A DNA stretch of 64,000 nt from CATOSD01 sp034422735 (GTDB lineage Bacteria > Chloroflexota > Dehalococcoidia > Lucifugimonadales > CATOSD01): positions 37,186-101,185 of the forward strand of contig DAOUJL010000057.1 in assembly GCA_034422735.1 (NCBI GenBank). The letters run 5' to 3'. How positions within the stretch are numbered: the stretch's first letter is position 1; each line of letters begins with the position of its first letter. Made by a program: the position numbers and the translations under genes. Under the pieces are notes generated by a model that ran no database searches, was not told the origin of the DNA, and saw nothing but the letters and a program-made list of their open reading frames with translations. Shown piece by piece: positions 1 to 8,742 of the stretch.

Positions 1-1
1 A

Positions 2-496
2 CAGACACACCTGCGCACCGGTGTGCCTATCTCGACCCACACGCCCACACAATCGCGGATTGGCCTGGAGCAGGTGCGTATCCTGACCGAGGAGGGCGTA
101 GAGCCGCACCGGATCTACGTCGGGCACCTCAGCAACACGCTCGCTCCGGACTACCACCACGAGCTTGCGCGGCTCGGCGTATGGCTGGGCTGGGACATCA
201 ACAGTCCCTTCAGCAGTCCCGGCCTTCCTCCATGGCAGAAGCGGACCGATTACCTGAAGGCGCGGCTGGACGAGGGGCTGGCCCCAAACATGATGATGTC
301 ACACGACTGGAACATCGTGCTCTCGCGCATCAGCTCGTCGGGGACGCCCGGCAGGCAACAGAACCCCGACGGATACTTGTGGCTCAGCCGCGCCGTCATC
401 CCCAGGCTAATGGACTTGGGCATTCCGGTTGGCGTAATCGACCGGATGATGGTCGACAACCCGCGCATGTACTTCGAGGGCGCCCGTCCAGCGTGA
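2..496 (+). CDS. phosphotriesterase-family metal hydrolase, 5' truncated by window edge
   Basis: This is the C-terminal part of a TIM-barrel metal-dependent hydrolase of the phosphotriesterase/PTER family; the frame is open to the first base, so the N-terminus lies outside the window. The visible part contains the family-typical segment Thr-Gly-Val-Pro-Ile-Ser-Thr-His-Thr, then GLEQVRILTEEGV, the IYVGHLSNT strand with the second metal-ligand histidine, and a late Asp (VIDRMMVDNP) where the family has its catalytic aspartate. Members of this family act as lactonases or organophosphate and ester hydrolases; the substrate cannot be read here. The gene converges on the S9 peptidase with about 40 bp between their stops. 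Family assignment is fairly secure; specificity is unknown. Confidence 0.75.
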   Translation, partial: QTHLRTGVPISTHTPTQSRIGLEQVRILTEEGVEPHRIYVGHLSNTLAPDYHHELARLGVWLGWDINSPFSSPGLPPWQKRTDYLKARLDEGLAPNMMMSHDWNIVLSRISSSGTPGRQQNPDGYLWLSRAVIPRLMDLGIPVGVIDRMMVDNPRMYFEGARPA

Positions 497-539
497 CGCC
501 GCGCTCCCTCTCTCCCTGTCCGAAGTCGGGGGCTTGCCG

Positions 540-2477
540 CTACGGCAGATTCTCGATCGGCACTGGCTCCACAGCCTCGGCCAACTCAAACCCGAACACC
601 CTGGAATAGAAGTACAGCTCGGCGTCCAGCGCGCGCTTGATGTTGGCCGCCATGCGAAAGCCGTGCTGCTCTCCCCCGAACGCTACGTAGGCAACGGGCA
701 GACCCTTCTGACGCAGCGCGTCGAGCATCATCTCGGCCTGGTTGGGCGGCACCACCTTGTCCTCCAGCCCCTGGAACAGGATGATGGGGCACGACAGCCG
801 CTCGGTGTGGTGGATGGGCGAGCGCTCGACGTACAGGTCCTTTCTATCAGGGTAGGGGCCGATCATCGTGTCCAGGTAGCGGGACTCGAACTTGTGCGTG
901 TCCAGCGCCAGCGCCTCCAGGTCGCTGATGCCGTAGTAGCTCGCGCCCGCGCTGAACACGTCGCGGAAGGTGAGCGCCGAAAGCGTGGTGTAGCCGCCCG
1001 CGCTGCCTCCCTTGATGGCCATTCTGTCCGCGTCCACGTCGCCACGCTCCGCCAGGAAGCGTGCCCCGTTCGCGCAGTCGTCCACGTCCACGATGCCCCA
1101 GTTGCCATTGAGCCGCCGCCTGTAGGCCGTGCCGTAACCTGTGCTGCCGCCGTAGTTGACGTCGAGCAGCGCGAAGCCGCGGCTGGTCCAGTACTGGATG
1201 TCCAGCCTCTGCGACGTCGAGGTCGCGGCCGTCGGCCCGCCGTGGCTGATTACGATCAGAGGCGGCCTTTCGCCCGGCGGAGGGTCGTAGTCCGGGTTCC
1301 GCGGCGGGTAGAAGAAGGCATGGGCGGTCAGGCCGTCGCCGGTGGAGAACTCGATAGCCTCAGGACTGGAGACGTAGCCCGGGTCGACCGACACGTCGCT
1401 GGTGCTGCGTAACGTCTCGGTCCGGCCTGTCGCGAGCTCGTGTAGCATGAGCGACTCGGGCATCGAGGGCGAGCCTGCCGCGAACACGGCAAGGCCGGAC
1501 GACACCCGCAGGCCGGACCTGCCTATGTCGGTGAACGGCGTCGGCACAGGCTGTAGCACGCCGGTCTCGGTGTCCAGGTCACCCACGTGCCACGTGCCGC
1601 GCTGGTTGTAGGCGCAGATGATGCGCCCGGCGGAGGCGAAGCCGTAGGCGGACATTCCGAGTCCCCACTGGGGCATCCCGAACTCGGCCTCCATCGCACA
1701 CACCGCCTCCACCTGTCCGTCGCGCCAGCGGTGCAGGTTCCACCAGCCGGACCCGTCGGACGCGAAGTAGAGCGCGCCGTCCGGCGACCACTCCGGCTGG
1801 AAGATTGACTCGTACGCGCCGCCCGCCACCAGCACGCGCTCGGCGAGCGCGCCCGACTCGTCCAGGTCCGCCACCCACAGCTCGGTGCCGTCCCAGGGCA
1901 TGTTGGGGTGTTTCCAGGTTAGCCACGCGAGGCGCGCTCCATCGCTGCTGATGCGCGGCGATGAGTAGAAGTTGTTGCCGGACACCAGCACTCGCGCCGC
2001 GCCGCTCCCCAGGTCGATGCTCACCAGCGTGTTGACCGGCTCGCGCCAGGGCGAGGTGTGATCCTCGCGCACGCACACCATGCGGTTGCGGGCCGCGTCG
2101 ATTGCGCCGTCGGCGTAGCGCATGTCCATCGCGGACGTAACCGGCGACGGCGACTCGCCGGGGCGTTGCCGGTAGAGGCGTTGGTCGGCGTAGTTCGAGA
2201 AGTAGACCACGCCGTCCGCGACGGTGAAGTCTCCCCCGCCGTACTCGTGGACGGTGGTGCGCACGTTGAAGTCGGGAGGCGTAAGCTCTCTGACGTTGCC
2301 GTCCGACGCCCGGCGCATGATGACGTTGCGGCCGCCCTCGGACGCGCGCCGCTCGATCCAGTACACGTCCCCGCCGTCAATCGCGGTCTGCCCGATTCCG
2401 GTCGTGCCGGACGCTATGACGTCGGACGTGATCGGCGACTTCCACGAACCGTAGGGCGCAACTCTCGCATCGGCCAA
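540..2477 (-). CDS. S9-family prolyl oligopeptidase / acylaminoacyl peptidase-like
   Basis: A 645-residue serine peptidase with an N-terminal beta-propeller-like region (about 1-380, with repeated SPDG/SSDG blade motifs) and a C-terminal alpha/beta-hydrolase domain. The catalytic triad is visible: Ser492 in GGSAGGY, Asp573 in QGLEDKVVPP and His605 in GGEQHGF; the oxyanion region is VISHGGPTA. There is no signal peptide, so it is probably cytoplasmic and trims short peptides or N-acylated peptides. The start is a TTG preceded six bases upstream by AAAGGAGG, which decides it over downstream codons. A REP-like hairpin lies just upstream. The length is typical for DPP/ACPH-like S9C members. Confidence 0.9.
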   Translation of the reverse strand: MADARVAPYGSWKSPITSDVIASGTTGIGQTAIDGGDVYWIERRASEGGRNVIMRRASDGNVRELTPPDFNVRTTVHEYGGGDFTVADGVVYFSNYADQRLYRQRPGESPSPVTSAMDMRYADGAIDAARNRMVCVREDHTSPWREPVNTLVSIDLGSGAARVLVSGNNFYSSPRISSDGARLAWLTWKHPNMPWDGTELWVADLDESGALAERVLVAGGAYESIFQPEWSPDGALYFASDGSGWWNLHRWRDGQVEAVCAMEAEFGMPQWGLGMSAYGFASAGRIICAYNQRGTWHVGDLDTETGVLQPVPTPFTDIGRSGLRVSSGLAVFAAGSPSMPESLMLHELATGRTETLRSTSDVSVDPGYVSSPEAIEFSTGDGLTAHAFFYPPRNPDYDPPPGERPPLIVISHGGPTAATSTSQRLDIQYWTSRGFALLDVNYGGSTGYGTAYRRRLNGNWGIVDVDDCANGARFLAERGDVDADRMAIKGGSAGGYTTLSALTFRDVFSAGASYYGISDLEALALDTHKFESRYLDTMIGPYPDRKDLYVERSPIHHTERLSCPIILFQGLEDKVVPPNQAEMMLDALRQKGLPVAYVAFGGEQHGFRMAANIKRALDAELYFYSRVFGFELAEAVEPVPIENLP

Positions 2478-2493
2478 CGCAGGCCTCCTTTAA

Positions 2494-2533
2494 GTCCCTT
2501 CCCCCTCGCAGGGGGAAGGTCAGGATGGGGGTG
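2494..2533 (+). repeat. REP-like hairpin, copy 1
   Basis: Palindrome CCTTCCCCCT-cgc-AGGGGGAAGG followed by the conserved G-rich tail GTCAGGATGGGGGTG. It lies between the phosphatase stop and the peptidase start. Confidence 0.8.
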
Positions 2534-2557
2534 ACGGACGGGGTGTCGTATAGGCGC

Positions 2558-3322
2558 TCAGACCAGCAGCGCCTCTTCCAGGCTGCGTACCAGCGCGTCG
2601 TCTCCGCCGTGCCGCTCCAGGTAGCCCCGCATACCGCCGTATCGCTGTTTGAGCGTGTCCAGCACGTGCTCCATAGTCTCCGGGCGGGCGTCGTAGATGT
2701 AGGGCGGGAGATGTTCGTACCGAGTCTCCTGGGTCTTGTTGTCGTTCTCCCACCAGTGGTCGAGCAGCCTGGGCATGTAGCGCGCGGTGAGGGCGTAGTC
2801 CCTCACGATATCCTCGTCATCCACGCCGAGCGCCCCCAACAGCACCGCGACCACAAGTCCGGTGCGGTCCTTGCCGGCGGAGCAGTGGACCACCGCCGGC
2901 AGCGCTCCCGGCTCGGCGATCCTCCTGAGAGACTCCACGATTCCCTCGCCGTACAGTGGCTGCTCCAGCCGTCTGAGATAGTCCAGCGGAACGGCCATCG
3001 CCTGCGACGCCTCACTGCTGTCCTCCGGCATGTCGCCGTCGTCGATCAGCGGGATGTTGTGATACCGCGTCGGCGGTCTCGCGAGCGGCCCGTCGTCGGT
3101 CCGAGCGGCCACTCCCGGCTGCCGCAGGTCGATCACCGTCCTCACGCCGAGTTCGCCCCGCGCACGCGCGGCGTCCGCCTCGGTCATCGTGTGGACCTCG
3201 CTGCTGCGATAGAGCCGGCCCCACGCGACGGCGCCGCCGCGTCGCGTGGCGTAACCACCAACGTCACGGAAGTTGAAACAGCGCTCGAACGCGATATGGC
3301 GCTGTCCTAACTCATCAGCCAC
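2558..3322 (-). CDS. protein tyrosine phosphatase (tyrosine/serine phosphatase family)
   Basis: Soluble phosphatase with the P-loop HCSAGKDRTG; the nucleophilic Cys is about residue 147 and the Arg follows in the loop. The N-terminal FNFRDVGGYATRRGG motif and the RLYRSSEVHTMT block are typical of the bacterial DSP/Tps-type family (about 250 residues, as here). I place the start at the GTG at 3322, which overlaps the stop of the upstream YCII gene by eight bases. A longer ATG frame (3385) would run well into that gene and lacks family similarity. It is probably cotranscribed with the YCII gene. The substrate could be a phosphotyrosine protein or a phosphoinositide-like small molecule; the sequence does not tell. 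Confidence 0.85.
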   Translation of the reverse strand: MADELGQRHIAFERCFNFRDVGGYATRRGGAVAWGRLYRSSEVHTMTEADAARARGELGVRTVIDLRQPGVAARTDDGPLARPPTRYHNIPLIDDGDMPEDSSEASQAMAVPLDYLRRLEQPLYGEGIVESLRRIAEPGALPAVVHCSAGKDRTGLVVAVLLGALGVDDEDIVRDYALTARYMPRLLDHWWENDNKTQETRYEHLPPYIYDARPETMEHVLDTLKQRYGGMRGYLERHGGDDALVRSLEEALLV

Positions 3323-3737
3323 GGGCCAACTCTTCCCGCAGGCGATCTTCCCGCTCCTGGACTTCGGGAGTAAACGCCTCGCCAAAGTCGGACGCTTCGT
3401 ATAGCGGACGAATCTCGATTTCGCTGGGCCCCGGCATGGGGTTGGGGCAGCGATTGACCCACTCCACCGCCTCGTCCATGTCCTTCACTTCCCACAGCCA
3501 GAAACCGGCCACAAGCTCGCCGGTCGCGCCAAACGGCCCGTCGATGACGGTGCGGCTCGGCCCGTCGAAAGCAACGCGCTTGCCCTGCGACGTGGGCTTC
3601 AGGCCCTCTCCCGCCAGCATCACGCCGGCCTCTACCAGTTCCTCGTTGAAGCGGCCCATCGCCTCGAACAACTCCGCCGAGGGCATGACGCCCGCTTCGC
3701 TGTCTTCGGTCGCCTTGACCAGCACCATCACTCGCAT
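3315..3737 (-). CDS. YCII-related (DGPF-domain) protein
   Basis: A 140-residue dimeric alpha/beta-barrel protein of the YCII/DGPF family. The signature is the strand VIDGPFGATGELVAGFWLWEVKDMDEAVEW, preceded by the N-terminal strand MRVMVLVKATEDSE. In other genomes these proteins often sit beside ECF sigma factors; none is visible here. The ATG is preceded by GGAGGAGG with suitable spacing. It overlaps the downstream phosphatase start by eight bases, implying coupled translation. The biochemical role is not established for most members. Confidence 0.85.
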   Translation of the reverse strand: MRVMVLVKATEDSEAGVMPSAELFEAMGRFNEELVEAGVMLAGEGLKPTSQGKRVAFDGPSRTVIDGPFGATGELVAGFWLWEVKDMDEAVEWVNRCPNPMPGPSEIEIRPLYEASDFGEAFTPEVQEREDRLREELARG

Positions 3738-4145
3738 GATTCAAACCTCCTCCTCCAGTGTACACCCCGAAGGCTCTGCCAGTTGTGACCGGAAATTGTA
3801 CACGAAGACGGGCGGGGCCTCATGTGACTGTTCAAACTTTGTGATTGCCAAAAGCCCCTTTCCCCTTGACGGGGGAAGGTTAGGATGGGGGGTGAAGGCC
3901 CTTTGTTCAGGTTAGCCTCATCAGTTCTGAACAATTGAAATGAGTGTTGTGTGACTGATTGGTGTGGTAAGGTGGCGTGCAACATACTGGTGATTGCCGC
4001 TTGTGTCCAATCCGTGGCAGTGCACACTGTAACTGACTGGGTTTCACCGCGTTTCACTGTGGCACTAAAGCGAGAGTGTGGTAGAGCTTGCGCAGGTCGT
4101 AAGCGTCTTCGCCGCACGGAACCAGTAGACAAAGGGGGGAGAGTT
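3738..4145. other. intergenic region
   Basis: About 400 bp between the divergently oriented YCII gene and a small plus-strand gene. It holds one REP-like hairpin. An open frame from 3951 continues into the small gene, but its first 65 codons show no family-like pattern, so I treat them as non-coding leader. Base composition is visibly lower in G+C than the neighbours. No convincing promoter hexamers were found. Confidence 0.5.
3853..3894 (+). repeat. REP-like hairpin, copy 2
   Basis: Variant CCCCTTTCCCCTTGACGGGG with the tail GGTTAGGATGGGGGGTG, in the leader between two divergent genes. Confidence 0.75.
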
Positions 4146-4343
4146 TTGGCCAGGCAAGTAGAGACGGATTACCCAGACGATATTGAAGTAGGAACGAAGG
4201 CAGATGACGGTAGGCTGGCGCCAAACTCAGTGTACCTGAGTATTCACGCGAACAAGCAAGACATGCGCGTCCTGTCATCGAGCCAGGCGCTAAAGCTTGC
4301 CGCGGCCATACTCGAGACTGTGAGCGAGTTGCCAGTGGACTGA
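4146..4343 (+). CDS. small hypothetical protein (about 65 aa)
   Basis: Short acidic protein beginning at a TTG with a strong G-rich SD (GGGGGGAG) five bases upstream. The predicted product starts Met-Ala-Arg-Gln-Val-Glu and ends in an amphipathic helix rich in Ala and Leu (SSSQALKLAAAILETVSEL). The region after the TTG looks protein-like: balanced charge and a beta-strand YLSIHAN followed by a helix. The in-frame stretch before it does not. I do not recognise a family. The SD and the composition change are the evidence that it is real; the start is moderately sure. Confidence 0.5.
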   Translation: MARQVETDYPDDIEVGTKADDGRLAPNSVYLSIHANKQDMRVLSSSQALKLAAAILETVSELPVD

Positions 4344-4481
4344 CCAGAGTCTGGTTACTCAATCATGTAATCCTCTATCATATCCTGCGTGATCCAGCAC
4401 TAGCAGCAGTGCCCGTAATGGATGCCGGACTGATACTGCCAGCGGTTTCGGATTGGCCAGAAGAGGCAAGGAGGGACGAGA

Positions 4482-4874
4482 GTGGCTACAGAACAGATAA
4501 CAGCCCAGAAGCCCTACGTGATGCAGAACGTGGGCGACGCCTCCGAGGCGTTGCAGACGCCCGGCATGGTGCGCCAGCCGGCGATTCTGCCGGGCAAGGG
4601 CGACACCTCCAAGATCTGGATGGGCAAGGTGACGGCGGCCCCGCGTGAGAAAGGCCCGCCCCACACACACCTTGAGGCGGAAACCGCGGTGTACGTGATG
4701 CAGGGCCACGTGCGCGTGCTGTTCGGCGAGAACTTCGAGGAATCGGTCGAGGCGGGGCCCGGCGACTTCCTGTTCGTGCCGGCCCACACCGCGCACATCG
4801 AGGAGAATCCCTACGACGAGGAGATGGTGGCCATCCTCTGCCGCGCCCCAGACAACCTGGTGCAGAACCTCTAG
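4482..4874 (+). CDS. cupin-domain protein
   Basis: A 130-residue single-domain cupin. Motif 1 is visible as HTHLEAE...G (residues about 63-78) with the His-x-His and Glu metal ligands. Motif 2 is GDFLFVPAHTAHIEEN with the third His. A divalent metal in the beta-barrel is therefore expected. The GTG start has GGAGGGACG upstream. The gene is 13 bp ahead of an SDR on the same strand, probably one transcript. Cupins of this size range from isomerases to dioxygenases and sensors; no specific reaction can be assigned. Confidence 0.85.
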   Translation: MATEQITAQKPYVMQNVGDASEALQTPGMVRQPAILPGKGDTSKIWMGKVTAAPREKGPPHTHLEAETAVYVMQGHVRVLFGENFEESVEAGPGDFLFVPAHTAHIEENPYDEEMVAILCRAPDNLVQNL

Positions 4875-4887
4875 GCGCGAGTCAACC

Positions 4888-5655
4888 GTGGGCCGGATGG
4901 ACGGGATGGTGGCTATCGTCACCGGTGCCAGCCGGGGGCTTGGACGCGCCATCGCCAATGAGTACGCCGGCGAGGGCGCGAGCGTGGTCATCTGCGCCCG
5001 CGCCCAGTCACCGACCGGCCTGGCCGGCACGCTCGAAGAGACCGCCGCGGACATCCAGAGGGCGGGCGGGGACGTGCTTGCCGTGGACTGCGACGTGACC
5101 GACGAGTCCCAGGTCGACGCGATGGTCCGGCAGGCGCTGGACCGCTACGGCGGGATCGACGTGCTCTTCAACAACGCAGGCGCCATGGTGCTGGGCGAGT
5201 CGATCCTGGAGATCGACCCCGCACGCTGGGAACAAGTCATGCGCGTCAACGCCAACGGCCCCTACCTATGCTCCCGCGCAGTGCTGCCGGCGATGATGGA
5301 ACAGCGGCGGGGCAGCATCATCAACGTCGGCTCCAGGATGGCCAACGATCCCGGCCTCGGCGGCGGCGTACTCTACAGCGCCAGCAAGGCTGCGCTGCAC
5401 ATGTTCAGCCTCTGCCTTGCCGACGAGGTGCGGGAGCACAACATCGCGGTCAACATACTGAGCCCCGGCTCGCTGCGCAGCGAGGGCTCCGCGGCCATCC
5501 CCTGGACGCAGCGCGACTGGCACGAGAGGGTCGAGCCCAGCGCCGTCGGCCCGTGCGCCGTGTACCTGGCGATTCAGGACGCCGGAACGTTTACGGGCCA
5601 GTTGGTGCTACGCGCCGAGTTCGGTACGACCTGGGGACCGGGCGTCGGAGTGTGA
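4888..5655 (+). CDS. SDR-family oxidoreductase
   Basis: Classical short-chain dehydrogenase/reductase of 255 residues. The cofactor motif TGASRGLG is at 12-19, NNAG at 95-98, and the catalytic residues are Ser149, Tyr163 and Lys167 (GS...YSASK). The Rossmann beta-2 end carries VICARAQS, with an Arg that would suit NADP(H). After the active site the usual substrate loop is present (SPGSLRSEGSAAIPW). It starts at a GTG immediately after the cupin stop and converges with the DAO gene. The substrate is unknown; the cupin neighbour suggests a shared small-molecule pathway. Confidence 0.88.
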   Translation: MGRMDGMVAIVTGASRGLGRAIANEYAGEGASVVICARAQSPTGLAGTLEETAADIQRAGGDVLAVDCDVTDESQVDAMVRQALDRYGGIDVLFNNAGAMVLGESILEIDPARWEQVMRVNANGPYLCSRAVLPAMMEQRRGSIINVGSRMANDPGLGGGVLYSASKAALHMFSLCLADEVREHNIAVNILSPGSLRSEGSAAIPWTQRDWHERVEPSAVGPCAVYLAIQDAGTFTGQLVLRAEFGTTWGPGVGV

Positions 5656-5667
5656 CCCGCAATACGC

Positions 5668-6861
5668 CTACTCGTCCGTAGCGCGCGCGGCGGGCAGGTA
5701 GTCGGCGCCAGTGAAGCCATCGAACCGGTCGGGCAGGAACTCCGTCATATCCGACACGACCCACGTCGACCCGCGGCGCACATAGTCCGCGATGATGCGG
5801 CCCGTGGCCGGCCCGAGATGTATGCCCTTGGTGGCGTGGCCCGTGGCCAGCAGGACGTTGTCGATGCCAGGAACGGGGCCGATCATGGGCCTGCCGTCCG
5901 GGCTGAGCGGCCGGGACCCGGCGAGTTGCTGCACCAACTCCGCGCGCTCCAGGTCCGGGAAGATGTCCACGGCTCGCTGGAGCAACTCCAGCCGAGCGGT
6001 CCCGGTTGGCCGGCGGTCGAACTCCTCGCCCAGGAACAGATCCCTCCGGTCGTAGTCCCGGCCCCCTGTGCTGCCCACGCTGGTGTAGCCGTCCATCCGG
6101 CTGATCATGTGGCCGCGCCTCGGCGAGCTGATGAGCACCGGTAGCGGCTCGCCGGGATAGCTCAGCAACAGCCGCTCGCCCTTCATCGGGCGGACGGGGA
6201 CCGGGAATCCCAGCCAGGGAGTGAACGCCCGGCTCCAGGTGCCGGCGGCCACGACCACGGCGCCGCAGCGTATGTCCTCTGATGCGGTCTTCACGCCCGC
6301 GATAGCGGAGCCGTGCTTGACGAGGCCGGTCACCTCGCGGTACAGCATGTCGGCGCCAAGAAGCTCCGCGCCGCGCGCCAGCGCCAGGTTGAGCCGGTAG
6401 CTGTCGAGCTGCGCCGACTCGTCCTCGTACACCGCTCCAACGATGGAGGGGCTGAGGCGCGGCTCGATGGCGTGGACCCCCCAGGCGTCGATCCAGCGCA
6501 TCGAGACGTGGGGCCGCTGCCACTCCATGAAGCCCTTGATGAGGTCGGCCTCGTCATCGTCCAGCGCCAACCGGAGAGACGGTCTGCGCTGGTACAGCAG
6601 GTCCATGTCCGTCGCGTCCTCCAGCTCAGGGACCAGCCGCTTGAACTCGTTGAAGGAGGCGCGGGCGAGCTCGAACGAAGGACCCGGCGCGAACTCGGCC
6701 CCCAGCAGGCCCAGCGATCCGGTGGCGTGCGCTGAGGCCCCGCTGCCGATAGCCTCCCGCTCCAGCACGGTCACGCTGAGCCCTTCCCTCGCAAGGTAGT
6801 AGGCGACCGAGCAGCCGACCACGCCGGCGCCGATCACGACCACGTCCGCGCTGTTGCTCAT
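5668..6861 (-). CDS. FAD-dependent DAO-family amine/amino-acid oxidoreductase
   Basis: A 397-residue flavoprotein with the N-terminal dinucleotide-binding motif VVIGAGVVGCSVAYYLAREG, the second FAD motif around GAVVVAAGTWSRAF, and the C-terminal GHATKGIHLGPATG block typical of the DAO superfamily (sarcosine, glycine and D-amino-acid oxidases or dehydrogenases). It is the last gene of the long minus-strand unit that begins with the urease-like genes, 12 bp after hyuB. An SD GGAAGG precedes the ATG. In that context oxidation of an N-methyl or simple amino acid released by ring opening is plausible, but this is inference. A second DAO paralog lies at 40969. Confidence 0.87.
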   Translation of the reverse strand: MSNSADVVVIGAGVVGCSVAYYLAREGLSVTVLEREAIGSGASAHATGSLGLLGAEFAPGPSFELARASFNEFKRLVPELEDATDMDLLYQRRPSLRLALDDDEADLIKGFMEWQRPHVSMRWIDAWGVHAIEPRLSPSIVGAVYEDESAQLDSYRLNLALARGAELLGADMLYREVTGLVKHGSAIAGVKTASEDIRCGAVVVAAGTWSRAFTPWLGFPVPVRPMKGERLLLSYPGEPLPVLISSPRRGHMISRMDGYTSVGSTGGRDYDRRDLFLGEEFDRRPTGTARLELLQRAVDIFPDLERAELVQQLAGSRPLSPDGRPMIGPVPGIDNVLLATGHATKGIHLGPATGRIIADYVRRGSTWVVSDMTEFLPDRFDGFTGADYLPAARATDE

Positions 6862-6873
6862 GTGCCCGCCTTC

Positions 6874-8724
6874 CTACCGTGGCATGTTACGCTCGATCCA
6901 GCGCCGCTCCTCTTCCTCGTCGTCGAAGTAGAAGAAGCGATGAAACAGCCTGGGCTGCTCCCGCACCCGCCGCAGATCCCTGCGAAGGGCCAAGCTACCC
7001 GGTGCGTCCGCCCTCAGCGTGTCGGGGTCGATTGCGACGCCGTACTCCGTGCGCGCCGACTCCGGCGACACGAAGCCGCCGCGCACGTCCCTCTCGACCA
7101 GGTGAATCTCGCGCTCGAGCGGATCGCCCCAGCCGCCCCCTCCGGCGGTGTGGATTCGCACCAGGTCGCCCGCCTGCCAGGGGTTGTCGTCCGAGAAGGG
7201 AGGGACGTCTCTTTCGTCCGTCTGTCCCGGGTTCAGGACCACCCTGGACGTGCCGCCCGCCTTGCCTCCGGCGACGCCCCACGCGGGGAAGCGGTTGTTC
7301 TCCACCCGCAGCCCGAACGTGCCCTCCGCCGCCAGCAGCCGCACGTCCCGGATGATGCCGCAGCCGCCGCGGTACTTGCCCGGCCCGCCGGAGTCTGGGT
7401 TGATGGCGTAGCGCTCCATCCGCAGCGGATACTCCACGTCCATGAACTCCGCCGGGTAGTTCTCGTTGTGCCGGCTGTACACGGCGTCGATGCCGTCCGC
7501 TCCGGTGCGCGCGCCGTGCCCCACGGCGATGCCGTCGCTGCACAGCAGCCACTCGCCCGTCTCCGGGTCGATCATCCGCCAGTAAGCGATCACGTACACC
7601 GCCATCGCCGCCATGGCATCGCCGCCGCTCGCCTTGGCCACCACCGCCCGGACGGCGTTCTTCAGCTTGGTGAAGGTGTGGGCGCGGCAGCCGAGCGCCG
7701 CGGGCCACTGCGGTTGCAGGATGCTGCCGGGCCGCAGCTTCACCTCGTCCACAGCCGCGAGCAGCCCCTGGTTCATCGTCAGCGACGGGTCGTACTGGTG
7801 GAAGTGTTGGCCGAAGTATGCGCCGATGGCGCCGTCGCTCGCCATGAAGTTGATCGAGCCGGGCGCCTGGTCGTCGCTGCCGGTCGCGTCCAGGGTGATG
7901 AGGTCGCCATTCCGGTTCAGCTCCAGGTGGAAGGAGTGCCACTCCGACCCGACGCCGTCGGTGTCCATGTAGTCACTGGTCGAGAAGCTGCCCTGCGGGA
8001 TCGTGTCGAGCGTCTTGCGCCGAACGAACTCGGACGTCTCCCGCTGGTCCTGGCGGATGGCCGCGAGCGTGGTGGCCTTGCCGAACCGGGCAAAAATCTC
8101 CAGCACCCGCTCCTCGGCCCGCTGCGCCGCCGACATCAGCGCGCGGGTGTCGCCCTCCAGCAGGTCGGGGTAGCGGGAGTTGCGCAGGATGATGCGGTAC
8201 GCCTCGTCGTTCAGCTTGCCGCGCTCGATTATCCTGATGGGAGGCACCAGCGTCCCGTCGTGGAAAATTTCCGTGTTGGCCGGGCCAATGCTGCCCGGAC
8301 GCGAACCGCCCAGGTCCCAGAAGTGGGCGAAGGAGTGGCAGTAGGCCACAAGCTCCCCCTCGAAGAACACGGGCGAGATAAACACCATGTCGGGCGTGTG
8401 GCTGATGCTGCCGCGCGAGATGTACGGGTCGTTGTACCAGTACACGTCCCCGGCCCGCATCGTGTCCGGTGCGTAGAACTCCCACACGCAGCCGAGTATG
8501 TCGCTGCCCATCGTCTCGCCGTAGATCTCCTGCCCCTCGCTGTCCAGGAAGCTGACCGTGTAGTCCTTCTTCTCGCGTATGAAGGCGGACATGGCCGTGC
8601 GCTCGATTATCAGCTCGCACTCCAGCCGCGCCGACCGCAGCGAGCCGCGAATGAGCTGGAGCGTAATCGGGTCCACCGGCTTGGCTTGTGCGTCGACTTC
8701 GCCTTTGTCAGCGTCTTTCCGCAT
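6874..8724 (-). CDS. hyuB: hydantoinase B / oxoprolinase-family subunit
   Basis: A 616-residue HyuB-type subunit of an ATP-dependent cyclic-amide hydrolase. Family blocks visible are DPITLQLIRGSLRSARLECELIIERTA near the N-terminus, AGDVYWYNDPYISRGSISHTPDM, and the glycine-rich GGPGKYRGGCGIIRDV and GGGGWGDPLERE near the end. In this family HyuA binds ATP and HyuB completes the hydrolase, opening hydantoins, N-methylhydantoin, 5-oxoproline or acetophenone-type substrates. AAGGAG precedes the ATG. It is 18 bp downstream of hyuA. The substrate cannot be read from sequence. Confidence 0.92.
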   Translation of the reverse strand: MRKDADKGEVDAQAKPVDPITLQLIRGSLRSARLECELIIERTAMSAFIREKKDYTVSFLDSEGQEIYGETMGSDILGCVWEFYAPDTMRAGDVYWYNDPYISRGSISHTPDMVFISPVFFEGELVAYCHSFAHFWDLGGSRPGSIGPANTEIFHDGTLVPPIRIIERGKLNDEAYRIILRNSRYPDLLEGDTRALMSAAQRAEERVLEIFARFGKATTLAAIRQDQRETSEFVRRKTLDTIPQGSFSTSDYMDTDGVGSEWHSFHLELNRNGDLITLDATGSDDQAPGSINFMASDGAIGAYFGQHFHQYDPSLTMNQGLLAAVDEVKLRPGSILQPQWPAALGCRAHTFTKLKNAVRAVVAKASGGDAMAAMAVYVIAYWRMIDPETGEWLLCSDGIAVGHGARTGADGIDAVYSRHNENYPAEFMDVEYPLRMERYAINPDSGGPGKYRGGCGIIRDVRLLAAEGTFGLRVENNRFPAWGVAGGKAGGTSRVVLNPGQTDERDVPPFSDDNPWQAGDLVRIHTAGGGGWGDPLEREIHLVERDVRGGFVSPESARTEYGVAIDPDTLRADAPGSLALRRDLRRVREQPRLFHRFFYFDDEEEERRWIERNMPR

Positions 8725-8742
8725 GTAGTGGTCGCTCCTTCG

